DNA of 64,000 nt from positions 62,001-126,000 of the forward strand of contig NZ_JACXIZ010000012.1 in the NCBI RefSeq assembly GCF_014705605.1. The letters are read 5' to 3'. This DNA comes from Paenibacillus sabuli (GTDB lineage Bacteria; Bacillota; Bacilli; Paenibacillales; Paenibacillaceae). The position numbers and the translations under genes are program-made. A model generated the notes under the pieces. It did not search any database and was not told where the DNA came from. It was given only the letters and a program-made list of their open reading frames with translations. Below, piece by piece: positions 33,776 to 41,523 of the stretch. Each line of letters begins with the position of its first letter. The first letter of the stretch is position 1.

Positions 33776-34264
33776 TCAGTGCGGCGCCACCTGCACCATC
33801 GCCTGCTTGCCGCTGAGCTGGATACCGCTCGTCGGCCGTCCTGCCTCCCGCAGATCGCCGAGCAGCCGCTCGAGCAGCGCCTTGGCCTGCGGTCCCTCCT
33901 TGCCGCGCAGCGGGACGACCAGCGTCACCCCGCCGCCGCTGCCGAGCTGCTTGGCCGCCTGACGGCGCTTCGTGTCGTAGTCGTGCTCGCCGATCTGCGT
34001 GCCGAGCCGCAGCTCCTTGTATTTCAGCTTGCCGCTTGCGGCAGCGGCCTGGCGCTTCTCCTGCGCCGCCCGGCTCTTGGCCTGGCCGCGCGGCACGAGC
34101 GCGCACGGCGGCGGACTGCTCATCAGCGAGGTGCAGACCAGATCCGCCTTGGCTTCTCTCGCGAGCGCGAGCGCTTGCTCGCGGCTGACGACGCCCAGGT
34201 CTTCCCCATCCAGACCGGCGAGCTTCACCTCGGCGGCGCGTATCTTTTCATTCATGATAGACAT
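33776..34264 (-). CDS. Divergent paralogue of translation initiation factor IF-3
   Basis: This 162-residue protein is colinear with IF-3. An N-domain starts MNEKIRAAEVKLAGLDGEDL, a basic linker (QAKSRAAQEKRQAAAASGK) follows, then a C-domain with KYKELRLGTQIGEHDYDTKR and a conserved RGKE segment. It differs from typical InfC in several conserved places; for example CALVPRG stands where CRIMDYG is usual. It is also not followed by rpmI-rplT. The ATG at 34264 has a GAGAGGAG site. The gene begins only 40 bases after a strong terminator that follows ydjO, so it probably depends on read-through or on a promoter inside that region. A role in cold or stress translation is inferred. Confidence 0.8.
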   Translation of the reverse strand: MSIMNEKIRAAEVKLAGLDGEDLGVVSREQALALAREAKADLVCTSLMSSPPPCALVPRGQAKSRAAQEKRQAAAASGKLKYKELRLGTQIGEHDYDTKRRQAAKQLGSGGGVTLVVPLRGKEGPQAKALLERLLGDLREAGRPTSGIQLSGKQAMVQVAPH

Positions 34265-34295
34265 GATAGACTTACTCCTCTCATGATGTAGACAA

Positions 34296-34350
34296 AAATA
34301 CGACCGAGCGCCCGGCCTGCCGCTAAAAAGCAGCAGAGCCGGGCGCTCGG
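34296..34350 (-). terminator. Strong terminator between ydjO and the IF-3 paralogue (possible attenuator)
   Basis: A perfect 13-bp stem (CCGAGCGCCCGGC at 34304-34316 with its complement at 34338-34350) is followed on the minus strand by TATTTTTGTC. Only about 14 bases separate its T-tract from the ribosome-binding site of the IF-3-like gene. Confidence 0.8.
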
Positions 34351-34371
34351 GTCGGGCAGGACAAGCCGTAT

Positions 34372-34557
34372 TCACGGCTTGAGCACAGGAAGCAGCTTCG
34401 ATCCCTCGATCATCGGGGAGTCGCAGATCGGACAGAGTGGCCGGGTCTGAAAAGAGAAGTCGTCGCGCATCCAGCACGTACAGCCTTCGCTGCTGCAGGA
34501 CCAGACGGCCGTTTCCTCCTCCGGCGTAGGCTCCACGTTTTTCTTGGAATAATACAT
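34372..34557 (-). CDS. ydjO: Cold-inducible YdjO-family zinc-binding protein
   Basis: This 61-residue protein has the YdjO pattern: AVWSCSSEGCTCWMRDDFSF, then CPICDSPM, which supplies four or more cysteines for one zinc site. B. subtilis YdjO is cold-induced and of unknown function. A GGAGGAGGGG site precedes the ATG. It is followed by a terminator and then the IF-3 paralogue, which suggests a small cold-response locus. Confidence 0.85.
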   Translation of the reverse strand: MYYSKKNVEPTPEEETAVWSCSSEGCTCWMRDDFSFQTRPLCPICDSPMIEGSKLLPVLKP

Positions 34558-34731
34558 CTTTACCCCTCCTCCACACAGCCTGGCCTAAAGCAGGCCAAGC
34601 AAGGTTCGTTCCGAAGAATCCGGGGCGGCCTTGCCGCGATATGACGGCAGACCAAGCCGGATTCCGAGCAGGAGACTATAGATGCCCGTACCTTATTATA
34701 TCCAAGATCTTAGGATTTAGTACTATTTTTC

Positions 34732-36231
34732 CTATTCCCCCGACAGACTGCTTTCCTTGAGGATGACATCATGCGCCCCGCCCTCGACCAGACTGGTCGC
34801 CGAAACGACGGTAATTCGCGCTTTTTGCTGCAGCTCGGCGATCGTCATCGAGCCGCAATTGCACATCGTCGATTTGATCTTGCTGAGCGTCTTGTCCATG
34901 TTCTCGCGCAGGCTGCCGGCGTACGGCACGTACGAATCCACGCCTTCCTCGAACACGAGGCTCTGCTTGCCGCCCATGTCGTAACGCTCCCAGTTGCGGG
35001 CGCGGTTGGAGCCCTCGCCCCAGAATTCCTTGACGTAATTGTTGCCGATGCGTAGCTTCTTGGTCGGGCTCTCGTCGAAGCGGGCGAAGTAGCGGCCCAT
35101 CATGACGAAGTCCGCGCCCATCGCCAGCGCCAGCGTGATATGGTAATCGTGCACGATGCCGCCGTCCGAGCAGATCGGGATGTAGATGCCCGTGCTGGCG
35201 TAGTATTCGTCCCGCGCCTCTACGACCTCGATCAGCGCCGAGGCCTGGCCGCGGCCGATCCCCTTCTGCTCGCGCGTGATGCAGATCGAGCCGCCGCCGA
35301 TGCCGACCTTGACGAAGTCCGCGCCCGCCTCGACCAGGTAGAGGAAGCCCTCGCGATCGACGACGTTGCCCGCACCGACCGGCACGTCGCAGGTGGACTT
35401 GACGTAGCGCACCGTCTCGCTCTGCCACTCGCTGTAGCCGTCCGAGGAGTCGACGCACAGGATGTCCGCGCCCGCCTCGACGAGCGCCGGCACGCGGGTC
35501 TCGTAGTCGCGGCTATTGATGCCGGCGCCGACGATGTAGCTCTTGTTGGTGTCCAGCAGCTCGCCGGGATTTTCCTTGTGCCGATCGTAGTCCTTGCGGA
35601 ACACGAGATGCACCAGGTTCTGCCGATCGTCGACGATCGGCAGACAGTTGAGCTTGTTGTCCCAGATCATGTTGTTGGCCTCGGACAGCGTGATGCCCGC
35701 ATGGCCGTGGATGATCGAGGGGAACGGCGTCATGAATTCGCCCACCTTCTTGTCCGGCGAATCGCGGCTGACGCGGTAGTCGCGGCTCGTGACGATGCCG
35801 AGCAGCTTGCCTGTCGGCGTGCCGTCGTCCGTAATCGCCGCCGTGGAGTGGCCGTTGCGCTCGCGCAGGTCCAGCACGTCCTGCAGCGTATGCTCGGGCG
35901 TCAGATTGGAGCGGCTGACGACGAAGCCGGACTTGTAGTTCTTGGCCTTGCGGATCATCTCCGCCTGCGATTCGACGGATTGGGAGCCGAATATGAAAGA
36001 AATGCCTCCGCACTGCGCCAGCGCCACCGCCATATTATGATCGGATACCGCCTGCATCACCGCCGAGGCAAAGGGAATATTCAATTCAACCTTCGCGCGC
36101 TCCCCGCGCTTGAACTTGGAAATCGGCGTCCGCAGCGATACCTTCGACGGCATGCAGTCCTTCGTCGTCAGGTTCGGAACGAGCAGATACTCGCTAAAGG
36201 TGCGTGACGGTTCATTGTAATAGTGGGCCAC
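34732..36231 (-). CDS. guaB: Inosine-5'-monophosphate dehydrogenase
   Basis: This 499-residue enzyme oxidises IMP to XMP in guanine nucleotide synthesis. The TIM barrel shows the catalytic Cys loop ([18 protein letters not shown]), the IMP-binding [20 protein letters not shown] and the flap region with [12 protein letters not shown]. Two CBS motifs are inserted near residues 115-240. The GTG at 36231 has a GGAGG site 8 bases upstream; an ATG at 36267 lacks one. Its sequence resembles the roughly 500-residue IMPDH branch also seen in clostridia more than B. subtilis GuaB, so it may be a second or alternative isozyme. A perfect sigma-A promoter drives it. Confidence 0.9.
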   Translation of the reverse strand: MAHYYNEPSRTFSEYLLVPNLTTKDCMPSKVSLRTPISKFKRGERAKVELNIPFASAVMQAVSDHNMAVALAQCGGISFIFGSQSVESQAEMIRKAKNYKSGFVVSRSNLTPEHTLQDVLDLRERNGHSTAAITDDGTPTGKLLGIVTSRDYRVSRDSPDKKVGEFMTPFPSIIHGHAGITLSEANNMIWDNKLNCLPIVDDRQNLVHLVFRKDYDRHKENPGELLDTNKSYIVGAGINSRDYETRVPALVEAGADILCVDSSDGYSEWQSETVRYVKSTCDVPVGAGNVVDREGFLYLVEAGADFVKVGIGGGSICITREQKGIGRGQASALIEVVEARDEYYASTGIYIPICSDGGIVHDYHITLALAMGADFVMMGRYFARFDESPTKKLRIGNNYVKEFWGEGSNRARNWERYDMGGKQSLVFEEGVDSYVPYAGSLRENMDKTLSKIKSTMCNCGSMTIAELQQKARITVVSATSLVEGGAHDVILKESSLSGE

Positions 36232-36287
36232 TCCGCTTGCCTCCTTGGTCGGGAAAAGTATGGTCAACCTAATGAATGTTAAAGCCC

Positions 36288-36316
36288 ATTATAGGGAGTC
36301 CCATGCAAGGTGTCAA
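36288..36316 (-). promoter_or_regulatory. Consensus sigma-A promoter of the IMP dehydrogenase gene
   Basis: On the minus strand TTGACA (36316-36311), a 17-base spacer and TATAAT (36293-36288) match the consensus at all twelve positions. Transcription would start about 50 bases before the GTG. Confidence 0.85.
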
Positions 36317-36488
36317 TGCGGCCGTCGCGCGCGTCCCCTCCACGCCCCGCCGTGCGCGCTCCGCTCCCCCTTCATTCCCCCTCCGCGAAACCGAGTGCAT
36401 TCGCAGCCCGGCAGCATCTATCGATTGGAGCGGACTTTGCGCCATTCACGGACTCGCCTCGCTGTCCGCCGCTGCTCCGATCGCTCGC

Positions 36489-36536
36489 CTAGGCCGGTCT
36501 TCGCACAGCGCACTAGGCCGGTCCTCGCACAACGCA
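36489..36536. repeat. Two tandem copies of a 24-bp unit
   Basis: CTAGGCCGGTCTTCGCACAG plus GCA (36489-36512) is repeated with two changes at 36513-36536. It lies in the 565-base gap between the IMPDH gene and the nuclease gene. That gap otherwise holds the IMPDH promoter, a terminator and a set of degenerate 18-mers. Confidence 0.75.
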
Positions 36537-36601
36537 ATAGAATTTGGACATTGCGCTGCCGCCTCACTTCGCGTATACTTTTGCCATACAGCGGCGAAGC
36601 A

Positions 36602-36642
36602 CGCCCCTGATCATTCCGATGCGGATGACGGGGGCGTTTTTT
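36602..36642 (+). terminator. Terminator-like hairpin upstream of the nuclease gene
   Basis: CGCCCC (36602-36607) pairs with GGGGCG (36631-36636), with inner GATCAT/GGATGA pairing, and T6 follows. A candidate promoter (TTGCGC, 17 bases, TATACT ending near 36577) lies just before it, so it may attenuate transcription into the gene at 36797. Confidence 0.55.
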
Positions 36643-36728
36643 GCGTCTGACCGGCTTTTTGCGCCTGGCTGACGATTTGCGTCGGGCTGCTATTCGCGCC
36701 TGGCTGACGATTTGCGCCTGGCCGACTT
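36640..36728. repeat. Five degenerate 17-18-bp direct repeats
   Basis: Units resembling TTTGCGCCTGGCTGACGA follow one another from 36640 to 36728, immediately before the nuclease gene. They might bind a regulator, possibly the HTH part of that protein. Otherwise they are simple slippage products. Confidence 0.6.
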
Positions 36729-36796
36729 CTCGCAACTGCTCGGTTGCGGCTGGCGACATCGCTGTCATTCTGACATTGGAACTGGAGGGTATGACG

Positions 36797-37492
36797 ATGC
36801 AAGCATCCATCGGCACTGCGTACGAACAGGCGCACAGCGTCTGGCTCGAACACCACTTGACCCGGCGAACCGGGGAGCGCCGTGACCGGTTGGCGCGAGG
36901 ACACGGACACGGGGAGCAGTTGTTTTTGGAGACGATCTGGTGGCCAATACGTCGCAGCCTTGACGACCTTCACCCCGAATATGAAGTGCTCGATTGGCGC
37001 GGACGCCCTTACTATGCGGACTTCGCCTGGCTGCCAGGACAGTGGAAGGTCATCTGGGAGATCAAAGGGTACGGCCCGCATGTGCGGGAGATGGACCGCC
37101 GCCGCTACTGCGAGGAATTGAATCGCGAGACCTTCTTGCAAGCGCTCGGCTTCCGGGTCGTCTCGATCGCCTATGACGATCTTGCACACCGCCCCGAGGC
37201 TGTCCAATCGCTGATCCGGCTCTTCATCAGCCGCTATCTGCCCGAGCAGCCGCTAATGAACGCGCAAAGCCTCATACAGAGGGAAACGCTCTTGCTCGCG
37301 CACCGCCTCGGACGGGCCGTGCGTCCGCGCGACGTGGAGCTGCAGCTCGCGGTCAATCACCGTACCGCCGTGCGCTGCTTGCAGCAGCTGTGTGCCAGCG
37401 GACATATGCGCCCCAGTCGACCGAAGCAAGGCACGCGCATTTGCTCATATACGCCCTCCATCGACGCCATTCAGGCGTTCGACAGGCTGTAG
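36797..37492 (+). CDS. Predicted PD-(D/E)xK nuclease fused to a C-terminal helix-turn-helix
   Basis: This 231-residue protein starts at the ATG at 36797, which has GGAGGG seven bases upstream. Residues 70-140 look like a restriction-like nuclease core: RGRPYYADFAWLPGQ supplies an Asp, and VIWEIKGYG gives the ExK pair. The stretch RRRYCEELNRETFLQALGFR continues the fold as in DUF559/TnsA-like domains. Residues 170-220 contain a probable winged HTH (RPRDVELQLAVNHRTAVRCL). No transposase or methylase partner is adjacent, and the gene is flanked by repeats on both sides. Two tandem 19-bp repeats (37507-37544) start just after its stop. Function unknown; DNA cleavage is inferred. Confidence 0.65.
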   Translation: MQASIGTAYEQAHSVWLEHHLTRRTGERRDRLARGHGHGEQLFLETIWWPIRRSLDDLHPEYEVLDWRGRPYYADFAWLPGQWKVIWEIKGYGPHVREMDRRRYCEELNRETFLQALGFRVVSIAYDDLAHRPEAVQSLIRLFISRYLPEQPLMNAQSLIQRETLLLAHRLGRAVRPRDVELQLAVNHRTAVRCLQQLCASGHMRPSRPKQGTRICSYTPSIDAIQAFDRL

Positions 37493-37784
37493 CTGTGCTG
37501 TCGTAGACAAGCTGTGTTGTCGTAGACAAGCTGTGTTGTCGTAGTCAGCAGTTGCTTCCCGCGGGTGCGAGAACGAGAATGGTCTTGTACGTTGCCCGTT
37601 CCGAGAGAGATTCTGCGCTCTCCAATGGAGGATGCACACGAAAATTGTCTCATTCTCCCTCAAGCCGAGTCGCGGCCAGCGTCGGGACAAGGGGCGTCGC
37701 TTGAAGCAACTCTATCCGCTACTTTATTTGCTTGCTACTTTATCTGCTTTTCATGCTATTCTGTCTGCTGCCTTGGCCGCTCTG

Positions 37785-37966
37785 AAATGTAAAAGTGCAG
37801 TTTAATTTGTGGCGTTTCGGCTTTTTTCTCATATGAACTGTAAAAGTACAGTTAATTTTAGATAAAATTCACGAAAAGCGCCGAATTCGTGCAAAATAAC
37901 TGCACATATGCAGTTCGCCTGCCCGGGATGTACGTCGCATCGATGCCGAACTGCATTTTTGCAGTT
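37785..37966. repeat. Four copies of an 18-bp palindromic element
   Basis: Copies of AACTGYA-N4-TRCAGTT lie at 37785-37802 (degenerate), 37836-37853, 37898-37915 and 37949-37966. The last extends to an 11-bp perfect stem (37945-37970). Start-to-start spacing is 51, 62 and 51 bases. They occupy the gap 37493-38368 together with the 39-bp array. No gene is evident in that gap. Confidence 0.8.
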
Positions 37967-38018
37967 CGGCCTGCACTTTCGGTGTTGTCCTCACGCCAAA
38001 AGCACGACGCCTTACGCG

Positions 38019-38240
38019 GCTCGCCCCGCACACTCCTCACGCCGTCCGTCCTGCCGAGCTCGCCTCGCGCACTCCTCACGCCGCCCGTCCTGCCGAGCTC
38101 GCCCCGCACACATCTCACGCCGCCCGTCCTGCCGAGCTCGCCCCGCACACTCCTCACGCCGCCCGTCCTGCCGAGCTCGCCCCGCACACTCCTCACGCCG
38201 TCCGTCCTGCCGAGCTCACCCCGCACACATCTCGCGCCGG
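38019..38240. repeat. 39-bp tandem array, about 5.7 copies
   Basis: Units start at 38019, 38058, 38097, 38136, 38175 and 38214 (the last partial). Each begins GCTCGCCCCGCAC and ends CGTCCTGCCGA. Because 39 is divisible by three, all frames stay open and spurious 13-residue repeat peptides appear in translation. No ribosome-binding site supports a gene. It lies downstream of the HprK-type gene. Confidence 0.85.
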
Positions 38241-38368
38241 GGCGCGCTCCCCCGCTCTTCCAGGCCGCCGTTCGCCGAGGCTCCCGAGGCTGCACACCCC
38301 ACTCGCCTCCCGTCCCGCTGCGTCGGAGGCATGCTTCCGCCCTTTGCTAGAGCGTGTAGGCACACCCG

Positions 38369-39286
38369 CTACTGCTCGAAGTCGCCCTCCAGCCGCTTCA
38401 TGAAGTCCTCGGCAGCGCTGTAGCCCTGCTGGCGCAAGTACCAGTTGTTGGCCGCGGCCTCGATCAGCCCGGCGACGTCGCGGCCGGGCTGGAGCTGAAT
38501 TTCGATATGCGGAATTTTGACGTCCATATAATCGGTGAATTCCGGCTCCAGTTCGAGCTCGTTGTTCAGGGCGTCGTCCTTCCACTTCGTCAACTCAATA
38601 TCGAGCGTGATTCGCGTTTCGTCCTGGAATGCCTTGCGGCCGTAGAGGCGGACGACGTTCACCAGGCCAACGCTGCGCAATGCGAGGAACTCGCGCGTCT
38701 TTTCGTCGTGCGTGCCGAGGATCGTCTGCGGGCTCAGCTTTTTGAGCACGACGACGTCGTCTGCAACGAGCCGATGCCCGCGCCGGATCAGCGTATGGGC
38801 AGTCTCGCTCTTGCCGACTCCCGATTTGCCGCGCAGCAGGATGCCAATGCCCGAGACGTTGACGCAGACGCCGTGCACGCTCATCTCCGGCGCCAGGCTC
38901 TTCGTCAGATACGCGTCGAGTCGCGCCAGGAAGGCGCTCGTGGGCGAGGTCGTGCGCAGCAGCGGGATGCCCTCCTCCTCGCAGTAGCGGGTCAGATATT
39001 TCAAGCCGTCCTGTCCGGCCGTCACGACGAAGCAGGGCGGATGGTATTTGACAATGTTGCCGATATGGTGATTGCGTTCCAGCTCGGTCAGCTTGTGCAG
39101 ATAGGTGATTTCCTTTTTGCCGAGCACCTGTACATGCGCCTGCGGAAAGAAGTCGAAGTAGCCGACGAACTCCAAACCGGGGCGGTAGGCCCGCGACTTG
39201 GTGATGGTGCGATGCATCTGCGTGCTGCCGGCCAGGACCTCCAGTCCAAATACGTCGGCCACCTGCTTGACATCGATCGTTTTCAT
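38369..39286 (-). CDS. hprK: HPr kinase/phosphorylase-type protein (possibly a divergent second copy)
   Basis: This 305-residue protein has an N-terminal HprK domain and a C-terminal kinase domain with Walker A in LLRGKSGVGKSETAHTLI and the following GHRLVADDVV. The segment HIEIQLQPGRDVAGLIEAA matches the P-serine-HPr handling region but has QPGRD where classical HprK has RPGRN. The signature near EIRGLGIINV reads ALRSVGLVNV here. It is not followed by lgt, the usual neighbour. I therefore call it HprK-like, perhaps the HprK2 paralogue. GAGGAGGAG precedes the ATG. It would phosphorylate HPr-Ser or a Crh-like protein for CcpA-dependent repression. Confidence 0.85.
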   Translation of the reverse strand: MKTIDVKQVADVFGLEVLAGSTQMHRTITKSRAYRPGLEFVGYFDFFPQAHVQVLGKKEITYLHKLTELERNHHIGNIVKYHPPCFVVTAGQDGLKYLTRYCEEEGIPLLRTTSPTSAFLARLDAYLTKSLAPEMSVHGVCVNVSGIGILLRGKSGVGKSETAHTLIRRGHRLVADDVVVLKKLSPQTILGTHDEKTREFLALRSVGLVNVVRLYGRKAFQDETRITLDIELTKWKDDALNNELELEPEFTDYMDVKIPHIEIQLQPGRDVAGLIEAAANNWYLRQQGYSAAEDFMKRLEGDFEQ

Positions 39287-39471
39287 AGTGCTGCTCCTCC
39301 TCTGCCTGAACATTCGGCTTGCGCCGCTGAGCGGCGGCAGCCCGTCAGGCACCGAATTACCTATTTCCACGCCGGGCGCCGATTCCCTGCCCGCAAATGT
39401 GGCAAATGTGGCAAATCGATTGCAACTTGGCCAAGACGGCGCACAAAGCGGCCCGATGGCCCCGGAAGCGT

Positions 39472-39500
39472 TTGCTCATTGCCATGCGATACAGTAAAAT
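39472..39500 (+). promoter_or_regulatory. Candidate sigma-A promoter for the J-like membrane protein
   Basis: TTGCTC (39472-39477), a 17-base spacer and TAAAAT (39495-39500) lie 56 bases before the TTG start. The 269-base divergent region with hprK also holds short GCAAATGTG direct repeats at about 39393-39417. Confidence 0.5.
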
Positions 39501-39555
39501 AAATAATAGGAAAGCCGGACTCATTTTTTTCATTTCACGATAGAGGTGACAACGA

Positions 39556-40536
39556 TTGGATGAATTGAAGCAAGCGTACGAGCGCCTCGGGCTGCTGGAG
39601 ACGGCGGACAAGGCCGAGGTGGAGAAGCGCTACATGCTGCTGGTGCGCAAGCATCGCGCGCAGGAGGCTAAGTCCGACGGGGAGCTGCCGCCCGGCGAGG
39701 AGCGAATCGACTTTGCGGCGGTCAACGCCGCTTACAAGCATATTCTCGCCCACGAGGACCAACAGGCCGCGGAAGCCTACAACCGTCAGGAGTACGGCAA
39801 ATACCGAAAAATGGCCGGCGTGGCGCAAAAAACGGATCACTTCTTCTCCTATTACAAATATCATCTGCTCGGAGCGGTCGTCATCCTCGTGCTGATCGGC
39901 TTCGGCATTAACAGTTACCTCGACCGTCAGGCGGAGAAGGAGCGCGAAGCCGCGCTGCCGCCGATCGACGTGTCGGTCATGCTGCACGGCCAGTTCTACT
40001 CCGAGGACGGCGGCCAAGAGACCGCGCCGCTGGAGCAGGCGCTGCTCGACTATTTTCCGGACTGGCAGCGCCTTACCGTCGACCTGACGTACGTGCCGAT
40101 CGAGACGCGCAGCGAGATGGACATGGCAGCGGTACAGAAAGCTGTGCTAATGCTCATCTCCGAGAAAAAAGACGTCTACATCCTGGATCGCAACAGCTAT
40201 ACCAGTCTCGTGCAGCAGGGGCTGCTGCGGCCGATCGACGAAGCGTACGAGGAGCGCTTCCGACCGCTCCTGGACAATGAAGAAGCCGCGCTGCGGACCT
40301 CGACCGAGGATGTGCCCGAGGAGCATGTGTATGCGATCGACCTGACGAATAGTCCGCATGCCGAGGATCTGCCGCTCATCTACCAGGATATGGTCGTCGG
40401 CATCCGGATCGACGCGCAGCGGCCAGACAATGCCGTACGCTTCATCGAGCGCATGCTCGAGGACGCGCCGCCGCAGCCGCGCCCCGAGCCTTCCGATCCA
40501 GAGGCATCCGCTTCGGACGAAGGCGCGCAGGAGTAG
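39556..40536 (+). CDS. Membrane protein with degenerate J-like domain and extracytoplasmic binding-like domain
   Basis: This 326-residue protein starts at a TTG after GAGGTGA. Residues 1-75 resemble a J domain (DELKQAYERLGLLETADKAE, then VNAAYKHILAHEDQQ), but the HPD motif is absent: the loop reads VRKHRAQEA. One membrane segment lies at about 110-130 (LLGAVVILVLIGFGINSYL). The exterior part (about 140-300) contains VYILDRNSYTSLVQQGLLRP, similar in style to solute-binding domains. The tail is Pro/Glu-rich. I do not recognise a characterised homologue. Without HPD it should not stimulate DnaK. Confidence 0.7.
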   Translation: MDELKQAYERLGLLETADKAEVEKRYMLLVRKHRAQEAKSDGELPPGEERIDFAAVNAAYKHILAHEDQQAAEAYNRQEYGKYRKMAGVAQKTDHFFSYYKYHLLGAVVILVLIGFGINSYLDRQAEKEREAALPPIDVSVMLHGQFYSEDGGQETAPLEQALLDYFPDWQRLTVDLTYVPIETRSEMDMAAVQKAVLMLISEKKDVYILDRNSYTSLVQQGLLRPIDEAYEERFRPLLDNEEAALRTSTEDVPEEHVYAIDLTNSPHAEDLPLIYQDMVVGIRIDAQRPDNAVRFIERMLEDAPPQPRPEPSDPEASASDEGAQE

Positions 40537-40608
40537 CGGGAGCGCCCATCAGGGTGCGCCGCCAAGACCGGCCCGGAAGCGGGCTCAGCCGGCATCGGCG
40601 CCGACTCG

Positions 40609-40646
40609 TCAAAAAAAACGCTCTTGCCCGGTGCGGCAAGAGCGTT
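40609..40646 (-). terminator. Terminator of the cold-shock gene
   Basis: A 12-bp perfect stem (AACGCTCTTGCC at 40617-40628 with its complement at 40635-40646) is followed on the minus strand by T8. It lies about 80 bases beyond the csp stop and is convergent with the J-like gene. Confidence 0.85.
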
Positions 40647-40728
40647 AGGTTTGAAATTTCTCGTAGCGTCACCTGCGCTGCGCTGCCCGGCAAAGGACAG
40701 TGGCGCATCATGACACTTCATTTTCCGC

Positions 40729-40929
40729 TTACAGCTTCACGACATTTTCGGCTTGCGGGCCGCGGCTGCCGTCGACAATGTTGAATTCCACGCGCTGGCC
40801 CTCGTCGAGGGTTTTGAAACCTTCCCCCGTGATGGCGCTGAAATGGACGAATACGTCCTTGCCTTCCTCCACTTCAATGAAGCCAAAGCCCTTTTCCGGG
40901 TTGAACCACTTGACTGTTCCTTCTTGCAT
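40729..40929 (-). CDS. Cold-shock protein (CspA/CspB family)
   Basis: This 66-residue single cold-shock domain has RNP1 in [11 protein letters not shown] and RNP2 in DVFVHFSAI, beginning [14 protein letters not shown]. It is an RNA chaperone that binds single-stranded RNA at low temperature. The ATG at 40929 has a GGAGGTG site. A 9-bp hairpin (41005-41028) lies in the upstream region and could be part of a structured leader, as in many csp genes. Confidence 0.95.
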   Translation of the reverse strand: MQEGTVKWFNPEKGFGFIEVEEGKDVFVHFSAITGEGFKTLDEGQRVEFNIVDGSRGPQAENVVKL

Positions 40930-41090
40930 CGATCTGCACCTCCATTTCCTTGCGTAATTCTGAGCTTCGTTCATGCATAACACATAAATTCACCCATTGC
41001 ACAATACTGCTGATTCCGTTCAGCAGTACTCTGCAACGGGCAAATGCGACGCAGCCGGACCTCTTCTAGTCTATCCGGTATGTTGGCAAA

Positions 41091-41378
41091 TTATGCATGG
41101 GCCCGTTGCTGCCAGACGTCGCGATAGCTCGCCTTGCGCTCGAACAGCGCCAGCGCATACGGGCAGGAGGGGACAATGGCACGCCCGTTACGGCGCGCCT
41201 GTCGTACGACGCATTCGATCAATTGCTCGCCGAGCCCCCGTCCGCGCACCCGTTCCTTCACATACGTATGGGTGATTTCCAGGACTCCGTCGTCATGCGC
41301 ATCGACCTCGACCTGCCCCACCACCTGACCGTTCTCTTCCATGACATAACCGCTAGCGACCGATCGGATCTGCGCCAT
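41091..41378 (-). CDS. Small GNAT-type N-acetyltransferase (YjdJ-like)
   Basis: This 95-residue protein of the compact GCN5-related acetyltransferase group shows the acetyl-CoA motif VRGRGLGEQLIECVV, preceded by LEITHTYVKE. The C-terminal CPYALALFERK is typical of the YjdJ/yidJ subgroup, where a Cys may act in transfer. The substrate is unknown. It stands alone on the minus strand between the csp gene and a small membrane peptide. Confidence 0.85.
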   Translation of the reverse strand: MAQIRSVASGYVMEENGQVVGQVEVDAHDDGVLEITHTYVKERVRGRGLGEQLIECVVRQARRNGRAIVPSCPYALALFERKASYRDVWQQRAHA

Positions 41379-41523
41379 GGCCCATCACTCCTCGAATGCC
41401 TGGATTGTCAGAGCTATGCTTACGCTAGACACCAAGCGGCCGTCGCCGCCTGTGACAGGCAAGCATTGTCTCTATTCTTTTATAACACGGCGCAAGGTCT
41501 CTCAAACGGTCGGCGTCAAAAAC

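Noticed and set aside
36276-36650. 124-residue plus-strand frame between the IMPDH and nuclease genes
   Set aside because: It crosses the 24-bp duplication and a terminator and has no ribosome-binding site or domain.
37858-38295. 145-residue frame with 13-residue repeats
   Set aside because: It is a translation of the 39-bp minisatellite, open in every frame, without a ribosome-binding site.
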